Shown piece by piece: positions 10,536-22,307 of a stretch of DNA of 64,000 nt (positions within the stretch are counted from its first letter, which is position 1; the number at the start of each line of letters is the position of its first letter). Source of the stretch: Branchiostoma floridae (taxonomy: Eukaryota > Chordata > Leptocardii > Amphioxiformes > Branchiostomatidae); the NCBI RefSeq assembly GCF_000003815.2, contig NC_049983.1:22062796-22126795 (forward strand). The letters run 5' to 3'. The notes beneath the pieces were generated by a model that worked only from the letters and a program-made list of their open reading frames with translations, did not search any database and was not told the origin of the DNA. Made by a program: the position numbers and the translations under genes.

Positions 10536-13500
10536 CTACTCATCCGGAAATACCATCTGTCGTGGAAAGATTGTCGCGACAGAAACTGCGTCAGTCACCA
10601 CCAACTGTCCACCCGGCCCCACAGCAACAGCCCGCGGGTTTGTAACGTTCACAACGGTGCGGACAAACTCCCCGCGGCTTGTGAACATGTCCACTCGCAC
10701 GTTTGCCGAGTCAGCGACGAAGATGTGACCAAGAGGGTCGGTACAGATACCTCGAGGAATGCCTTTACTGACTCTCACAGTGTCGAACGAGAATGAGTAC
10801 TGTCCGTTGTGATCGTACACATGGACGCGGGAACGAGAAATGTCCGTAACAAGAATATTCCCGTCCTTGTCTGTTGTGGCGTACTGCAGTTGGGCGCCTT
10901 CTTGCTTGCCGAAACTTCCAGCAAAGGAGCCGTTTGGTTTGAACATCAAGATCTCATTAGGTGTTAGCACGATTTTACTGTTATCGCGCGCGTTCACAGA
11001 AATTCTGGGACACCAAACTTCTCGTGGCACGTCAAACGTGGACACCGGCAGGCCGTCTTTACTGTACTGTACCACCTGCACAGCACGGCCGGCAAAGAAT
11101 TTTTTCCCCACCACCCAGATACGGCCGTCTTTGTCAATGTCCAAACCGGTAGGGTACATAGCTCTGCCATCTTCCCCCGGCACAACTGTTTTAAAAAGTC
11201 GGAGGGAATCGCCGTTCATGTTGAAGACTTGGACGCGTTGGTTGCTCCATTCAGCGACAAATATCTCATTATCAGCAGACACGGCCACCCCGCTCGAACT
11301 GCCAAGTTTTCCACGTGACGTTCCTCCCCCACCGAACACGATTGGCTTCAAGTTGACGTAGTCATCTGTAATGACACACAATAGAGTGAGTAGAGTGTTA
11401 CTCAGTCCTATGTTTACTAAGCTGTGTTTGCACTCGATCAAAGGTTTGTCCCTGTAGCTCAAAAGGTAGCAGTCTCACAGCCGAGCTCCTTTTTCCAATT
11501 GGTTCGTTACTGGGAGATTGTACTAGTAAGGATGAATAAAGGACAAAACTTGTGCCAAAAGTAGGGTGTGTTTACTTTGGTCAGCTCTTCACGGTCTGAT
11601 TCAGAGTTGAACGATAACTTCCATCGCCAGAGAAAATTGGACTACCGAAGGAGTAGCGACCTTCGGGACCAGACCAAATTTTCGGCATGTAGGCCATGCT
11701 ATATATAAGATATTGGTAGTACTAAGCTTTAAGGACAGTGTCATTGTTATTAATGTTGGATTTGTGTTGCTGAACTCGTACACACCCCTAGCCTTCTATC
11801 CACTCTAATATTGCAGGTACACTTACCTTGCGAGCTGACGGAGGTTGATGGCGGTACGACACCCTGTGGGCTGGTGGAGGCAATGGTTGTTGTCTGCCCA
11901 TCTGCAGAATGCACCTAAAAATGAACAAAAAGGCAAAGGTGAATGATCTTTAACTGGTCGAATGTCGAAGATCATCCATTTTCTTCTGTTTTAGATGAAA
12001 CGAAGTTCGATGACAACATGGCATTGAAGCTAAGACTTCATTGAGCATTGTACTTCTTTCTGTTATGAAGGACAAACAGCTCTGGAGACAGAACTTTACT
12101 TGCTCCACCTCACAAGAGGATAATGGGGGGGGGGGGGGTAATGATGATGTTGATGATGATAATGTACTATGAGGTACGTCCATAGTTTCTTGTAATCTTC
12201 CAAGTTTTATGGAGCAGAGGGGCTATAAAATAATGGTGCTAAGAACCTGTGGAGTTCGAAAGGACGACAACAGACAACAAGAAATAAATTCAACTCACCG
12301 TGGGTTTGGACAAGAAATCGGCCATTGTGGTCCTCTCATCAGAGATGCAGCAGTCAGGGTGACCAGGGGTGGAGGGAGAGTCCACAGCAGGCTGACCAGG
12401 GGTGGAGGGAGAGTCCACAGCAGGGTGACCAGGGGTGGAGGGAGAGTCCATATCAGGGTGACCAGGGGTGGAGGGAGAGTCCATATCAGGGTGACCAGGG
12501 GTGGAGGGAGAGTCCATATCAGGGTGACCAGGGGTGGAGGGAGAGTCCACAGCATGGTGACCAGGGGTGGAGGGAGAGTCCATATCAGGCTGACCAGCGG
12601 TGGAGGGAGAGTTCACAGCATGGTGACCAGGGGTGCGGTCAGTGTCCACAGATTTTGTCGGCTGTAGATAGGAGGAAAATTGTAATTTGTCAAAGCCTTG
12701 TGTTATCACCATGACATCTTATTGATGCAACTTCCTTTTTTTCAAAATATGTTGATGCCAGTAAAAATTGAAGACACATCCATTCAAATAAAAGACAACA
12801 TCTTCTAGTACTGTAATTCAAATAGAGGAACTTATGGGATAAACAGTGACAGACGCATGCTCACCTTTTGACTATCCTGTTCGCTGGTGCTGAGGTACAT
12901 CCCGACAAAGGCCCCACCGACGATCAGTAACACCAGAACGATGGCAATGGTCAGGGCAGTGCAAACCCAGCTAGATGTACACACTGAAAAAAACATCAAT
13001 CTGTGACACCTTTAAAGGAAATGCGTTGATTCAAACCAAACACTTCAGTACCATACGGATCGTAGGTTACAAGATTGACATAAATCCATTCAAACAGTCC
13101 TATAATCATTGATAGGGAGGCTTTATTGACATAGTCTATTAACTATAAACTGCCACCGCCTATAAATTAAATAGAATAGAGATACAAAATTTACCGTAAG
13201 ATTCTACAGGCTAAAGTAAAACATTATAGCATAACAAACTTGTCAAATGTACTTGTGATGTCAAGTCTATTGAAATCTCAAAAATTCAAGTCTAGTGTTA
13301 CATCCAAACAAAAAATCTGAATACTTCATTACGACGTAATACATCATATCATATCATTTCATATCTAAAGTATTCATGGCAAATACACTCAGAAACAAAC
13401 ACACATACACACAGACATGCAGACACTCACACTTGCTCAACATCATTCATCAAAAGGATGTGAATCAACAAACACTTTATAGAATTGTCTCACCACAATC

Positions 13501-14625
13501 TGCCTCTTGACCAGCGTTTGGTACAGGTGGATTCGGATTGCCAGTGTTTTGTCCGTACATCGGATTCGGGTTCAATGCGTTCTGTTGGTACATTGGATTC
13601 GGGTTCAGCCAGCTTGGCGCGGGTGCCTGCATGGCAATAACCGAAACGTCTGAATCGTTGCAGCTGCTTGGATGCGTGTTCGTGTTTGTGTCCGTCTGTT
13701 CGCCTTCATCTTGGCGCATATAGGCAACAGCGTAAGGTGTAATATCGATAGGATCGTCCTCTTCCCGGTATCTAACGGCATACGGTTGGCATGTGGGGTC
13801 GCCATCACCTGCAACTGGGCTAGAGGCGGCTTCATCATCTTCACGATTTCCTGTTGCTACCCCCTGAATACTGGGATTGTCTTCATCTAAGGAGGGTTCA
13901 GTGTGGGCATTCAGCTGCTGCATTACGTGTTGTGGATACGTCTGCTTCTGGTTTTGCGAGGTTAGGTCTTGGGTGTCTTCGTTGGCATCGCGGGTGTTTT
14001 CAGAGCTCATGGAATTGCAGGGTTTGTCCTGACCGAAGGCCGGTTCCGGGTGAACATTAGGTGTGCTTTGTGGATACATCGGATTGGAGTTACAAGTGTT
14101 GGGATTAAGGGTGCCTTGGTTATACGTTGGGTTTTGATCCCTGGATTTTCTAGAGCTCATGGGATTTAGAGGAAGGGCATCCGATGGACGGTGAGTGGCA
14201 CCCGTGTTCTGAACATCACCCACTGAATCTGGAGTGCTAGTACAATTGTCGGATGACCCACATGCCCCAAAGGTGGCAGAGATATCAGCGCGTCCTCTTG
14301 AAGCTGTCTCTGGTGTCTGGATGGGTTTCTTCTGTCTTCGCATCCGTTTTGGCAGCGTATGAATGAACACCAAGTCATCCTTGGACATGAACGCAGCTTG
14401 CTCTTTTGACTTGACACGTCTAGGTGGTCTATTGCTCTCTTCAGCATCTCTTCTCACAGACATGCGATAATCATCGTCCTCGTCGTCTCCCTTATAGCCA
14501 GCACTGTCACCTTGTCTTGCAGCTTTTCTGCGTCTGGTCAAAGGAACTGTTGTCCTCGTTTCGTCTCTCACCAATCCGGTTGAGCTGCTTTCTGCGACTG
14601 TCTTTGAGGTGATATCCTCGGCCAT
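10536..14625 (-). CDS. NHL-repeat type II membrane protein, array copy C (long stalk)
   Basis: Five exons: 14625-13494, 12983-12865, 12661-12299, 11914-11827 and 11365-10536. The total is 2532 nt, 843 aa, with consistent phases. Residues 1-377 are the tail with four NPxY motifs (NPTYNQG, NPMYPQS, NPMYQQN, NPMYGQN). The TM is at 378-417, the stalk at 418-538, the Thr-rich exon at 539-567 and the NHL domain at 568-843. The stalk exon is 363 nt against 129 nt in A and B because it holds eight SPSTPG units of 33 bp. Extra proline/serine units should lift the propeller further from the membrane and may carry O-glycans (inference). The NHL exon is 830 nt, as in B, with a clean CATTACAG acceptor. 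Confidence 0.88.
11446..11520 (+). repeat. tRNA-like remnant in last intron of copy C
   Basis: A-box-like TGTAGCTCAAAAGGTAGCAG and B-box-like TTGGTTCGTTACTGG, at the same site as in A, B and D. Confidence 0.38.
12361..12624. repeat. Coding 33-bp tandem repeat in stalk exon of copy C
   Basis: Eight 33-bp units of the type GACCAGGGGTGGAGGGAGAG plus a variable part. The minus strand reads SPSTPG followed by HPDMD, QPAVD, HPAVD or HHAVD. The unit length is a multiple of three, so copy number can change without a frameshift. A, B and E have one unit and D two. Confidence 0.92.
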
Positions 14626-14892
14626 GCTTCTAAAAGGTCTCCCAAGATATTATGTTAGGTGGTGTTGAAGTCCTTGTATCAGACTGCAGGAGAGTATCTG
14701 TATCACCAGACTGGTCACCGCTATTTCTAGTTCAGCTTGGTCGTTCTAGATGCTGATTTATTCACAAAAGTCTCTCGTATGTGCATTGGCCGTTTGTTTG
14801 AATCTGTGTGTGGGTGTGCTCATTATTAAACATAATGTTACTCTCTTGACGTTGACAGTTATGATGAGACCATTTCCTATCTAACTATTTCT

Positions 14893-14898
14893 CACGTG
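14893..14898. promoter_or_regulatory. Conserved CACGTG box upstream of copy C
   Basis: E-box in the context TTTCTCACGTGTCAGACAA, about 270 bp upstream of the C start. The distal box at 15885-15890 is pushed away by the MITE inserted between them. Confidence 0.4.
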
Positions 14899-15106
14899 TC
14901 AGACAACTTCAATCGCTGTTGTGTTATACGCAGTACAACGTGACTAAGCATCGTTACTTCCACGTGTGTTTAATTTGCACGTTGTGGCTCAGTCAACACT
15001 GTGGTAAAGGTCACTTCCTCCTGGGGAGGAGTATTCAAAATGCACCAATTGTTGCTCGCCACATTTACACATTTATCTAAATATCACACTGTCTGTGTTT
15101 ATAATA

Positions 15107-15281
15107 CATTTAGAAGCCACTTAATTGCACGGCCTATTAGTCAGTGAATTCCGTGCAATTATCCGGCTGGTGCAATCATGCGAAGTTATCTTGCAGGACC
15201 AAACCGGTTTGGGATTTGGGGATTCCGTGCAGTTAACAGAAGCGTGCGTTAATCCGTTGTGCAATTAACTGGCTTCTACTG
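15107..15281. mobile_element. Tc1/mariner-like MITE, 175 bp, in the flank of copy C only
   Basis: Terminal inverted repeats of about 24 bp: the left end begins CATTTAGAAGCCACTTAATT, and the right end read in reverse begins CAGTAGAAGCCAGTTAATT. TA dinucleotides at 15105-15106 and 15282-15283 act as target duplication. The flank of copy A runs straight from GATG to CTTTAAAGCTCC where C has the insert, giving an empty-site comparison. There is no coding capacity. Confidence 0.82.
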
Positions 15282-16502
15282 TACTTTAAAGCTCCTTTTT
15301 AAAAGTTGTTTTTTACAGATTCCAGTTACTAGTATCCTACCTCTTATAATTGATTGATTTGCCAATTAACCGTTAAAGCTGGAATCCACTTCCCTATCCG
15401 CACCCCTGCCTGCCCTCGTGATGGTTTCTTCCAGGGATTCGGAACTGCGTTTTCGGGGACGAACAAAGTACCGAAAAGAACAACTACCCGCTTTTCTATC
15501 CTTTCGCATAAAGTCGTGTTTGAATCACAAAGCGATCGCCTGAATAAAGGCGCGATCTTAAAACTTTTAACTGTTGCAACGTCTTCTCTTTTCATTCATT
15601 ACTTAGAAACGCCGTTAAATTCCTTTATTAATCAATCCAACCGTTTAGAACATTTACTTCAAATAGAAGATCTTAAGAGCAAAAAAATCAGGCCACAGGT
15701 TGTGATCCATGTGTTACACTAGAAAAACTTCGACACTTACTTTCATCCAACCAGGAGCCGCAAAGAAACTGTCACGTTGAATTTTCAATCTTCTACTCTT
15801 ATTGAAAGGAAATCGTCTGCCTAATCATGTTCATAGAACAATGCTGGGGAGTTCATAAATGAAAAGTCATAATTACTCCACGTTCACGTGTACAAACAGG
15901 AGACAACTATACCACATGGCCGGAAACACAATTAGTGCAAGACGTCTTTATTGTGGTGATGGAAATAATAGCAACCAAACGACATCGCATCTGTAACCAA
16001 TCAATTACTCATGAGGAGGCAGGGAAGGTTCCATATTCACAACTACGAGAACTGTTCACGAGAACACCCGCATATGTAAGCCAATTTTTTTCACGTTAAG
16101 AAAAAGGCTTCAGTGAATATTGTCCCTGCTACTTGGTCATGTATGACCGACGTCAAACACATATTCAACCATAATAGTAACAATAATGATGATGACTACA
16201 ATAATAGTAATAATGCTGGAACTAGCACCTTTTATACGATCTAAACCACTAACACAGATGACCTAAGAAAATTGCACAATGTACTGCAGCCACAAATACA
16301 GCAGTACGCGTTAGGCTTGTTACCTAATATACAGAGCACACTATCTACATTGCATGGATTGAAAACTTTAAGAGCAATATTAACTACTTGCAAATAGGTA
16401 TTATGTGCATTGTGTGACCACATGTTGTTTTCCTCAGTGAATACATTGGTATGAAATAAGAGTAAGGATGTTAATCCTATATTTACACGACTCCTACTAT
16501 GC

Positions 16503-19500
16503 CTACTTATCTGGAAATACCATCGGTCGTGGAAAGATTGTCGCGACAGAAGCTGCGTCAGTCACAACCAACTGTCCACGCGGTCCTATAGCAACAGCCC
16601 AAGGATTTGTAAAGTTCACAACGGTGTGGACAAACTCCCCGCGGCTTGTGAACATGTCTACCCGTCCGTTTATTGAGTCAGCCACAAAGATGTGACCAAG
16701 AGAGTCGGTACAGATGCCTAGAGGTGCACCTTTACCGACGATTACAGTGTCGAACGAGAATGAGTACTGCACGTCGTGATCGTACACATGGACGCGGGAA
16801 ACAGAAATGTCCGTAACAAGAATATTTCCGTCCTCGTCTGTTGTGGCATACTCTATAGTTGGGCGCCTTCTTTCCCTCCGAAACTTCCATCAAACGAGCC
16901 GTTCGGTTTGAACATCAAGATTTCGTTCGACGCTACCACGATGATACTGTTATCGCGCGCGTTCATGGCGATTTTTGGAAACCAATCTTTTCGTGGTACG
17001 TCAAACGTGGCCACCGGCAGGCCGTCTTTACTGTACTGTACCACCCGCACAGCGCCGCTGGGAAAAGAAAACTTCCCTACCACCCAGATACGGCCGTCTT
17101 TGTCAATGTCCACATCGGTAGGGTACATCACTAGGTCATCCCGGCCCGGCACCACTGTTCTGAAAACACGGAGGGAAACGCCGTTCAGGTTGAAGACTTG
17201 GACGCGTCGGTTGAGCACCTCAACGACAAAAATCTCTTCATCATCAGACACGGCCACCCCACTGGGATCACTTAAGTTTCCGAGTAACGCCGAAGTTCCT
17301 TCCCCGCCAAGCACAATCGGTTTCGAGTTGACGTAGCTCTCTGTAGTAACACAAGAGACTAATGAGAGCGAATACTATGTTACTCAGTCCTATGATCGCT
17401 AAAATGTGATTACTCTCAAAGGCATGCCCCTATTGCTCAAATGGTAGCAGCCTCACAGTCGGGATCCCGACTACATTTAGTTCGTAACTGGACGATTATA
17501 TCTAAATAGATAAATTGAAGGAGAAAACTTGTGTCAAAGGTATGGTCTGTTTGCTTAAGTCAGCTCTTCACTGACTGAATCAGAGTTGAACTATAAGTTG
17601 CAACGGCAACATAGAAAACTGGACTACCGAAGGGGTAGCGATCTTCGGGTGCCGACCAAAGCTAAACAAGACTGGACTCCAGGCTAGATTTTCTTTTCGC
17701 CATGTAGGCCAGAATTTTAAGATCATTGGACGCACTAAGCTTAAGGACAGCGTCATTGTTCTTTGAGTCGAATTTGTGTTGCTGAACTTATACACTCCCA
17801 GCCTAGCCCTCTATCCATTCTAATATTGCGGGTACACGTACCTTGTGAGCTGTTTGAGGTTGGTGGCGGTACGGTACCCTGTGTTTTGGTGGAAGCAATG
17901 GTTGTTGTCTGCCCACCCGTATAACGTATCTAAAAAGAACAACAAGGCATAGGTGATTGGTCTTAAACTGGTTGATCATCACGTTTCCGGCGTATGTCGA
18001 ATATCACTCCGTTTCTGCTGTTTTGGATGGAACTAAGAACACGGCATTGAAGCCAAGACTTCATTGAACATTGTACTATGATGTACTTCGGAATCCAGAG
18101 TTTCCTGGCAATATTCCAAATCTTCTAGAGCAAAGAGACTATAACATAATGGTACAAATAAGTATGTGAATTGAGGAGTCCGAAAGTACGACAACAGACA
18201 ACAAGAAATAAACCAGCTCACCGTGGATATGGACAAGAGATTGACCGTTCTCACCCTCTCAGAAATGCAGCGGTCAGGCTGACCAGGGGTGGAGGGAGAG
18301 TCCACAGCAGGCTGACCAGGGGTGGAGGGAGAGTCCACATCAGGGTGACCAGGGGTGTGGTCACTGTCCATGGCTTTTGTCGGCTGTAGAGAGGAGATAT
18401 TATAATTATATATTATGTATATTTGCCAACCTGTTTTATCATCATGATAACCTTTAGCTATTAATGGTTTTTACCATACATAGTTTGATATGAAACTGGT
18501 GGCCAAAGATCGATTAGTTCAACAGTAGATGGTTTAATGTGTAAAATGTCGTTGAAGTTTGCCGAAAAGTTGGATTTACCAAAAACGGTAAATGCCAGGT
18601 AAGTATTTTGTTGGTTGCTTTTTGGCAAACTAGATCATTGGATGTGAACATGCTACGCGTGATGCCTGATATCTTATTGATTATTCTTTATTATTTATTT
18701 TGTTATTGTTTTCTTTTCTTTTCAAAATATGTTAATGCTGAAGCAAAACGTTAAGACAGTCATTCGAAGACAAGGCAAAATCTTCCAGTATTGTAGTTTA
18801 AAACAGAGGACTTTATAGGAAGAACAATAACCGACACAAGCTCACCTTTTGACTATCGTGCTCGCTTGTGTTGATATACATCCCGACAAAGGCCCCACCG
18901 ACGATCAGTAACACAAGAACGATGGCAATGGTCAAGGCAGTGCAAACCCAGCGAGATGCACACACTGAAAAATTATCAATCTGTTTAGTATCATAAATGT
19001 ATATTGTGACACCTTAAAAGAGAATGGGTGGATACAAAGGAAACACTTCAGCACATTTAAGCACTCTTTATAGGGAAGCTTTATTGACAGTAAGGTAAAA
19101 TAGAGTGAATTTCGCATTGTCGACTTTGAACAACAAAATAGAGATACAAACTAAATTCTTAACAAACTTGATTTATTAATCTATCTTGATACAATCAGTG
19201 GGGGATATATGTATGTGTCACTGCATTTCTAGTTACAAAGTACGCTTTTGTGTATTTATTTATCTTTACATTGTAAGAGCTGCTAAGTCTAAAGATATAG
19301 TTAAATATACCTATGTTGTCAAGTCTCTTGTAGTATATTGAATTTAAACAAAAATCGTGAACAATTCATTACGTACGACATCATATCTAGAGCATTCCAT
19401 GGACACACACTCACACACACACGCACACAAAAAAACACCCACACAGACACGCACACTCACACCTGCTCAACATCATTCAATGGATGTGAAAACAAACACT

Positions 19501-20559
19501 TTGTAGAAGTGACTCACCACAATCTGAATCTTGACGAGCGTTTGGTACTAGTGGGTTCGGGTTGCCAGTGTTTTGTACGTACATTGGATTCGGGTTCAAT
19601 GCGTTTTGCGGGTACATTGGATTCGGGCTCAGCCAGTATTGGGCGGGTGCCTGCAAGGTGTTATCAAAGACCGAAGCGTTTGAATCGTTGCAGCTGCTTG
19701 AAGAAGGCGTGCTTGTGTCAGTCTGTTCGTTGCTGTCGGTGTCACGCTGACCCATGTAGGCAACAGCGTACGGTGTAATGTCGACAGCGTCTTCCTCTTC
19801 CTGGTATCTAACAGCATATGGCTGGCATGTGAGGTCGCCAAAACCTGCATCCGGTTGTGAGGTACATCTTTGGGTGTCTTCGTCGGCATCGCGGGCGTTT
19901 CGAGAGCTCGTTGAAATGCAGGGTTTGTCCCCACCTGAATCGAAGGCCGGTTTCGGGGGAACATTAGACCCGTGCATCGGTGTGCTTTGTGGATACATCG
20001 GATTAGAGTTACAAGTGTTGGGATTAAGGGTATCTTGGTTATACGTTGGGTTTTGATCTCTGGCGTTTTTTGAGCTAATGGGATTTGAAGAAAGGGCATC
20101 CGATGGACGGTGAGTGCCACCCATGTTCTGAGCATCACCCACTGAATCTGGAGTGCAAGCAGAATTTTCGGATGACCTGCATGCTCCGAAGGTGACAGAG
20201 ATACCAGTGCGTCCTCTTGAAGCTGTCCCTGGTGTCTGGATGGGTTTCTTTTTTCTTCTCATCCCTTTCGACAGTGTCTGTATGAACACCAAGTCATCCT
20301 TGGACATGTACGCAGCTACAAATGCTTCAACTTTGGCATCGCCAGTGACACCCGTTGGTGGTCTATCGCTCGCTTCAGCAACTCTTCTTACAGACATGCG
20401 GTAATCATCTTTCTCATCGTCTCCCTTATAGCCAGCACTGTCAACTTGTTTTGCAGCTTTTCTGCGTCTGGTCAGAGGAACTGTTGCCCTCATTTCCTCT
20501 CAAGAGAAAACATTTGTGCTGTTTTCTGCGACTGTCTTTGAGGTGAGATCATTGGCCAT
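16503..20559 (-). pseudogene. NHL-repeat membrane protein, array copy D (two disabling lesions)
   Basis: Exons by homology: 20559-19518, 18964-18846, 18383-18222, 17929-17842 and 17340-16503. The splice sites and middle exons are intact: two SPSTPG units and four NPxY motifs (NPTYNQD, NPMYPQS, NPMYPQN, NPMYVQN). Lesion 1: in-frame TGA at 20502-20500, about codon 20, where B has AGA. Translation could restart at an in-frame ATG at 20493. Lesion 2: in the NHL exon, CTGCAG of the sisters reads CTCTATAG here (16851-16858), a net +2 frameshift that creates TAG at 16855-16853 in mid-propeller. The remaining reading frame (16787-16503) encodes the last blades. It may be a pseudogene, a truncated protein from the internal start, or partly an assembly error. 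The two lesions support real decay. Confidence 0.8.
17423..17498 (+). repeat. tRNA-like remnant in last intron of copy D
   Basis: ATTGCTCAAATGGTAGCAGC, then the small palindrome GTCGGGATCCCGAC and TTAGTTCGTAACTGG. Of the four copies this one has the best anticodon-arm-like hairpin. It is absent from the equivalent intron of E. Confidence 0.42.
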
Positions 20560-22307
20560 ACTTCTTAAAGGTCTCCAAAGGTATTATGTTAGGTGGTGTT
20601 GACGTCGTTATATCAGGCTGCAGAGTGGAGCTCATCTGCAACATCAGACTGGTTACTGTTTTTTTCTAGTTCAACTTGGTCGTTTTATATGCTGATTTAT
20701 CAGAAAAACTCTATTTGTTGTACGTGCACCACTGGCTGTTTGAATATGTGCGTGGGTGTACTCATCATAAAACATTATGTTACTGTCTTGACTTTGGCAG
20801 TTCTAATAAGACCAGGAAGAAGAGCAGAAGAACTAATTTCCTATGTATCTATTTCTCACGTGCCAGACAATTTCAATCGCTGTTGTGTTATGCCATGGTA
20901 ACGTGGCCCAACATCGTTACTTTCATGTATATTGATTTACTCCACGTTCACGTGTACAATCATAAGACAACCATACAACATGGGTAGAAACACAATCAGT
21001 GCAAAACTTTTTATTGTGGTGACGGAAACATTAGCAACAAATTGACAAGAATATGTAACCAATGAATTACTCATGATGAGGCCGGGAAGGTACCATCTTC
21101 ACAACTACGAAAACTCTTCGAGAGAACATCCTCATCTGAACGCCATTCTGTTTCCCGTTAAAAGTTAAGAAAAATCAAAATGTCTTCGGTGAATATTGTC
21201 CTTGCTACTTTGTCATGTATAACTGACGTCAAATACATCTTCAACAGTAATAACAATGAGAATGAAAATAAGAATAATAATAATAATGGGACTCTTTACA
21301 TAATCTTCAACACTAACACACTGAAGAGCTAAGAGAATTGCACAATATACTACAGTCCCCAGGACAGTTGTTACACTTGTTACATATACAGAGAACACCA
21401 TCTACATTGCATGGATTGAAAACTTTAAGAGCAGTATAGACTACTTTCAAATAGGTGTTATGTACATTGTGCAAGTTGTTTTCCTGGGTGAATACATTCG
21501 AATGAAATAAGAGTACGGATGGTCACAGCCCTGTATTTACACGACAGACTCCTACTATTCATACTCATTGAGAAATTAATGTCCTTGCTACTTTGTCATG
21601 TATAAGTGACGCCAAACACATCCTCAACGATTATGATAATGAGATAAAAAGAAAAAAACGATCCAACAGAACAAACGAGTTTCACGTTTTCAACTGGTTG
21701 TATCGCTACCAGGCAGCACTGCCTGTTGAAAAATCAGGCGAGAGAAACAGCAAAATAGACCAAACAATATACCAAATGAGTTAGTTAGCCGTACCACTTT
21801 GTCGGCAAACTCATTGGTACATCTTCAGTCTATTGGGCCCATTTTACTATTGTTCAAGTAACCAATGCAGTATGGCAGAGACTAGGATGACCGCAGGCTG
21901 CAGTCTTCGTCAAGTTAAATGCAGGATAATTTCAGACATTCAAGTTACCTTAATTACTGACACGTGGCGTCAGCAATCGATGGTCTAAAGTGATTAATCT
22001 TCTAAATAATCCTAACCACTCACAAAGATAAGCTGACAAAAAGCACAATGCACTCATACTATATCCACTGGCACAGTAGTACATAGCAGTCTTACTACAG
22101 AGGAAACCATCTTAAACTTGACCATACAAGAGTTACTGTACGTTTTGTCGTGTCAATAAAACTTGTCTAAACAGGACACGTTAAAACTAATAGTTATATA
22201 ATACTTTTGAATAAACGATATGTGTAGAGGATAGGGCACTGCAACATCCGAATGAAATGACAAGGATGTTCACAGCCCTGTATTTACACAACAGACTCAT
22301 ACTATGC
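20560..22307. other. Intergenic flank between D and E with a truncated NHL 3' end
   Basis: The two CACGTG boxes of D (20857-20862 and 20949-20954) are only about 90 bp apart against about 720-990 bp in A-C, so the D flank has lost 600 bp or more. At about 21530-21575 the end of an NHL gene (context ACGACAGACTCCTACTAT) is recognisable but breaks off at GAGAAATTAATG. It then runs into a second copy of flank sequence (TGTCCTTGCTACTTTGTCAT, also near 21197). About 21600-22250 shows nothing recognisable. Confidence 0.5.

Larger units (their letters stand above)
14626..16502. other. Intergenic flank between copies C and D
   Basis: No gene is seen. It holds the upstream flank of C with CACGTG boxes at 14893-14898 and 15885-15890, a MITE at 15107-15281, a TTTATT in the conserved context near 15953, and an ATA-rich tract at about 16170-16215. 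The frames found at 15344-15722 have no recognisable product. Confidence 0.5.

Noticed and set aside
12299-12661. Collagen-type stalk
   Set aside because: Glycine does not occur every third residue; the unit is 11 residues with SPSTPG.
12209-12714. Plus-strand glycine/arginine-rich repeat proteins opposite the SPSTPG exon
   Set aside because: Other-strand readings of a 33-bp repeat stay open in several frames. The minus-strand frame joins in phase to conserved exons on both sides.
15344-15722. Frames of 83 and 122 aa in the C-D flank
   Set aside because: The same flank in A, B and D does not keep them open and no domain is visible.
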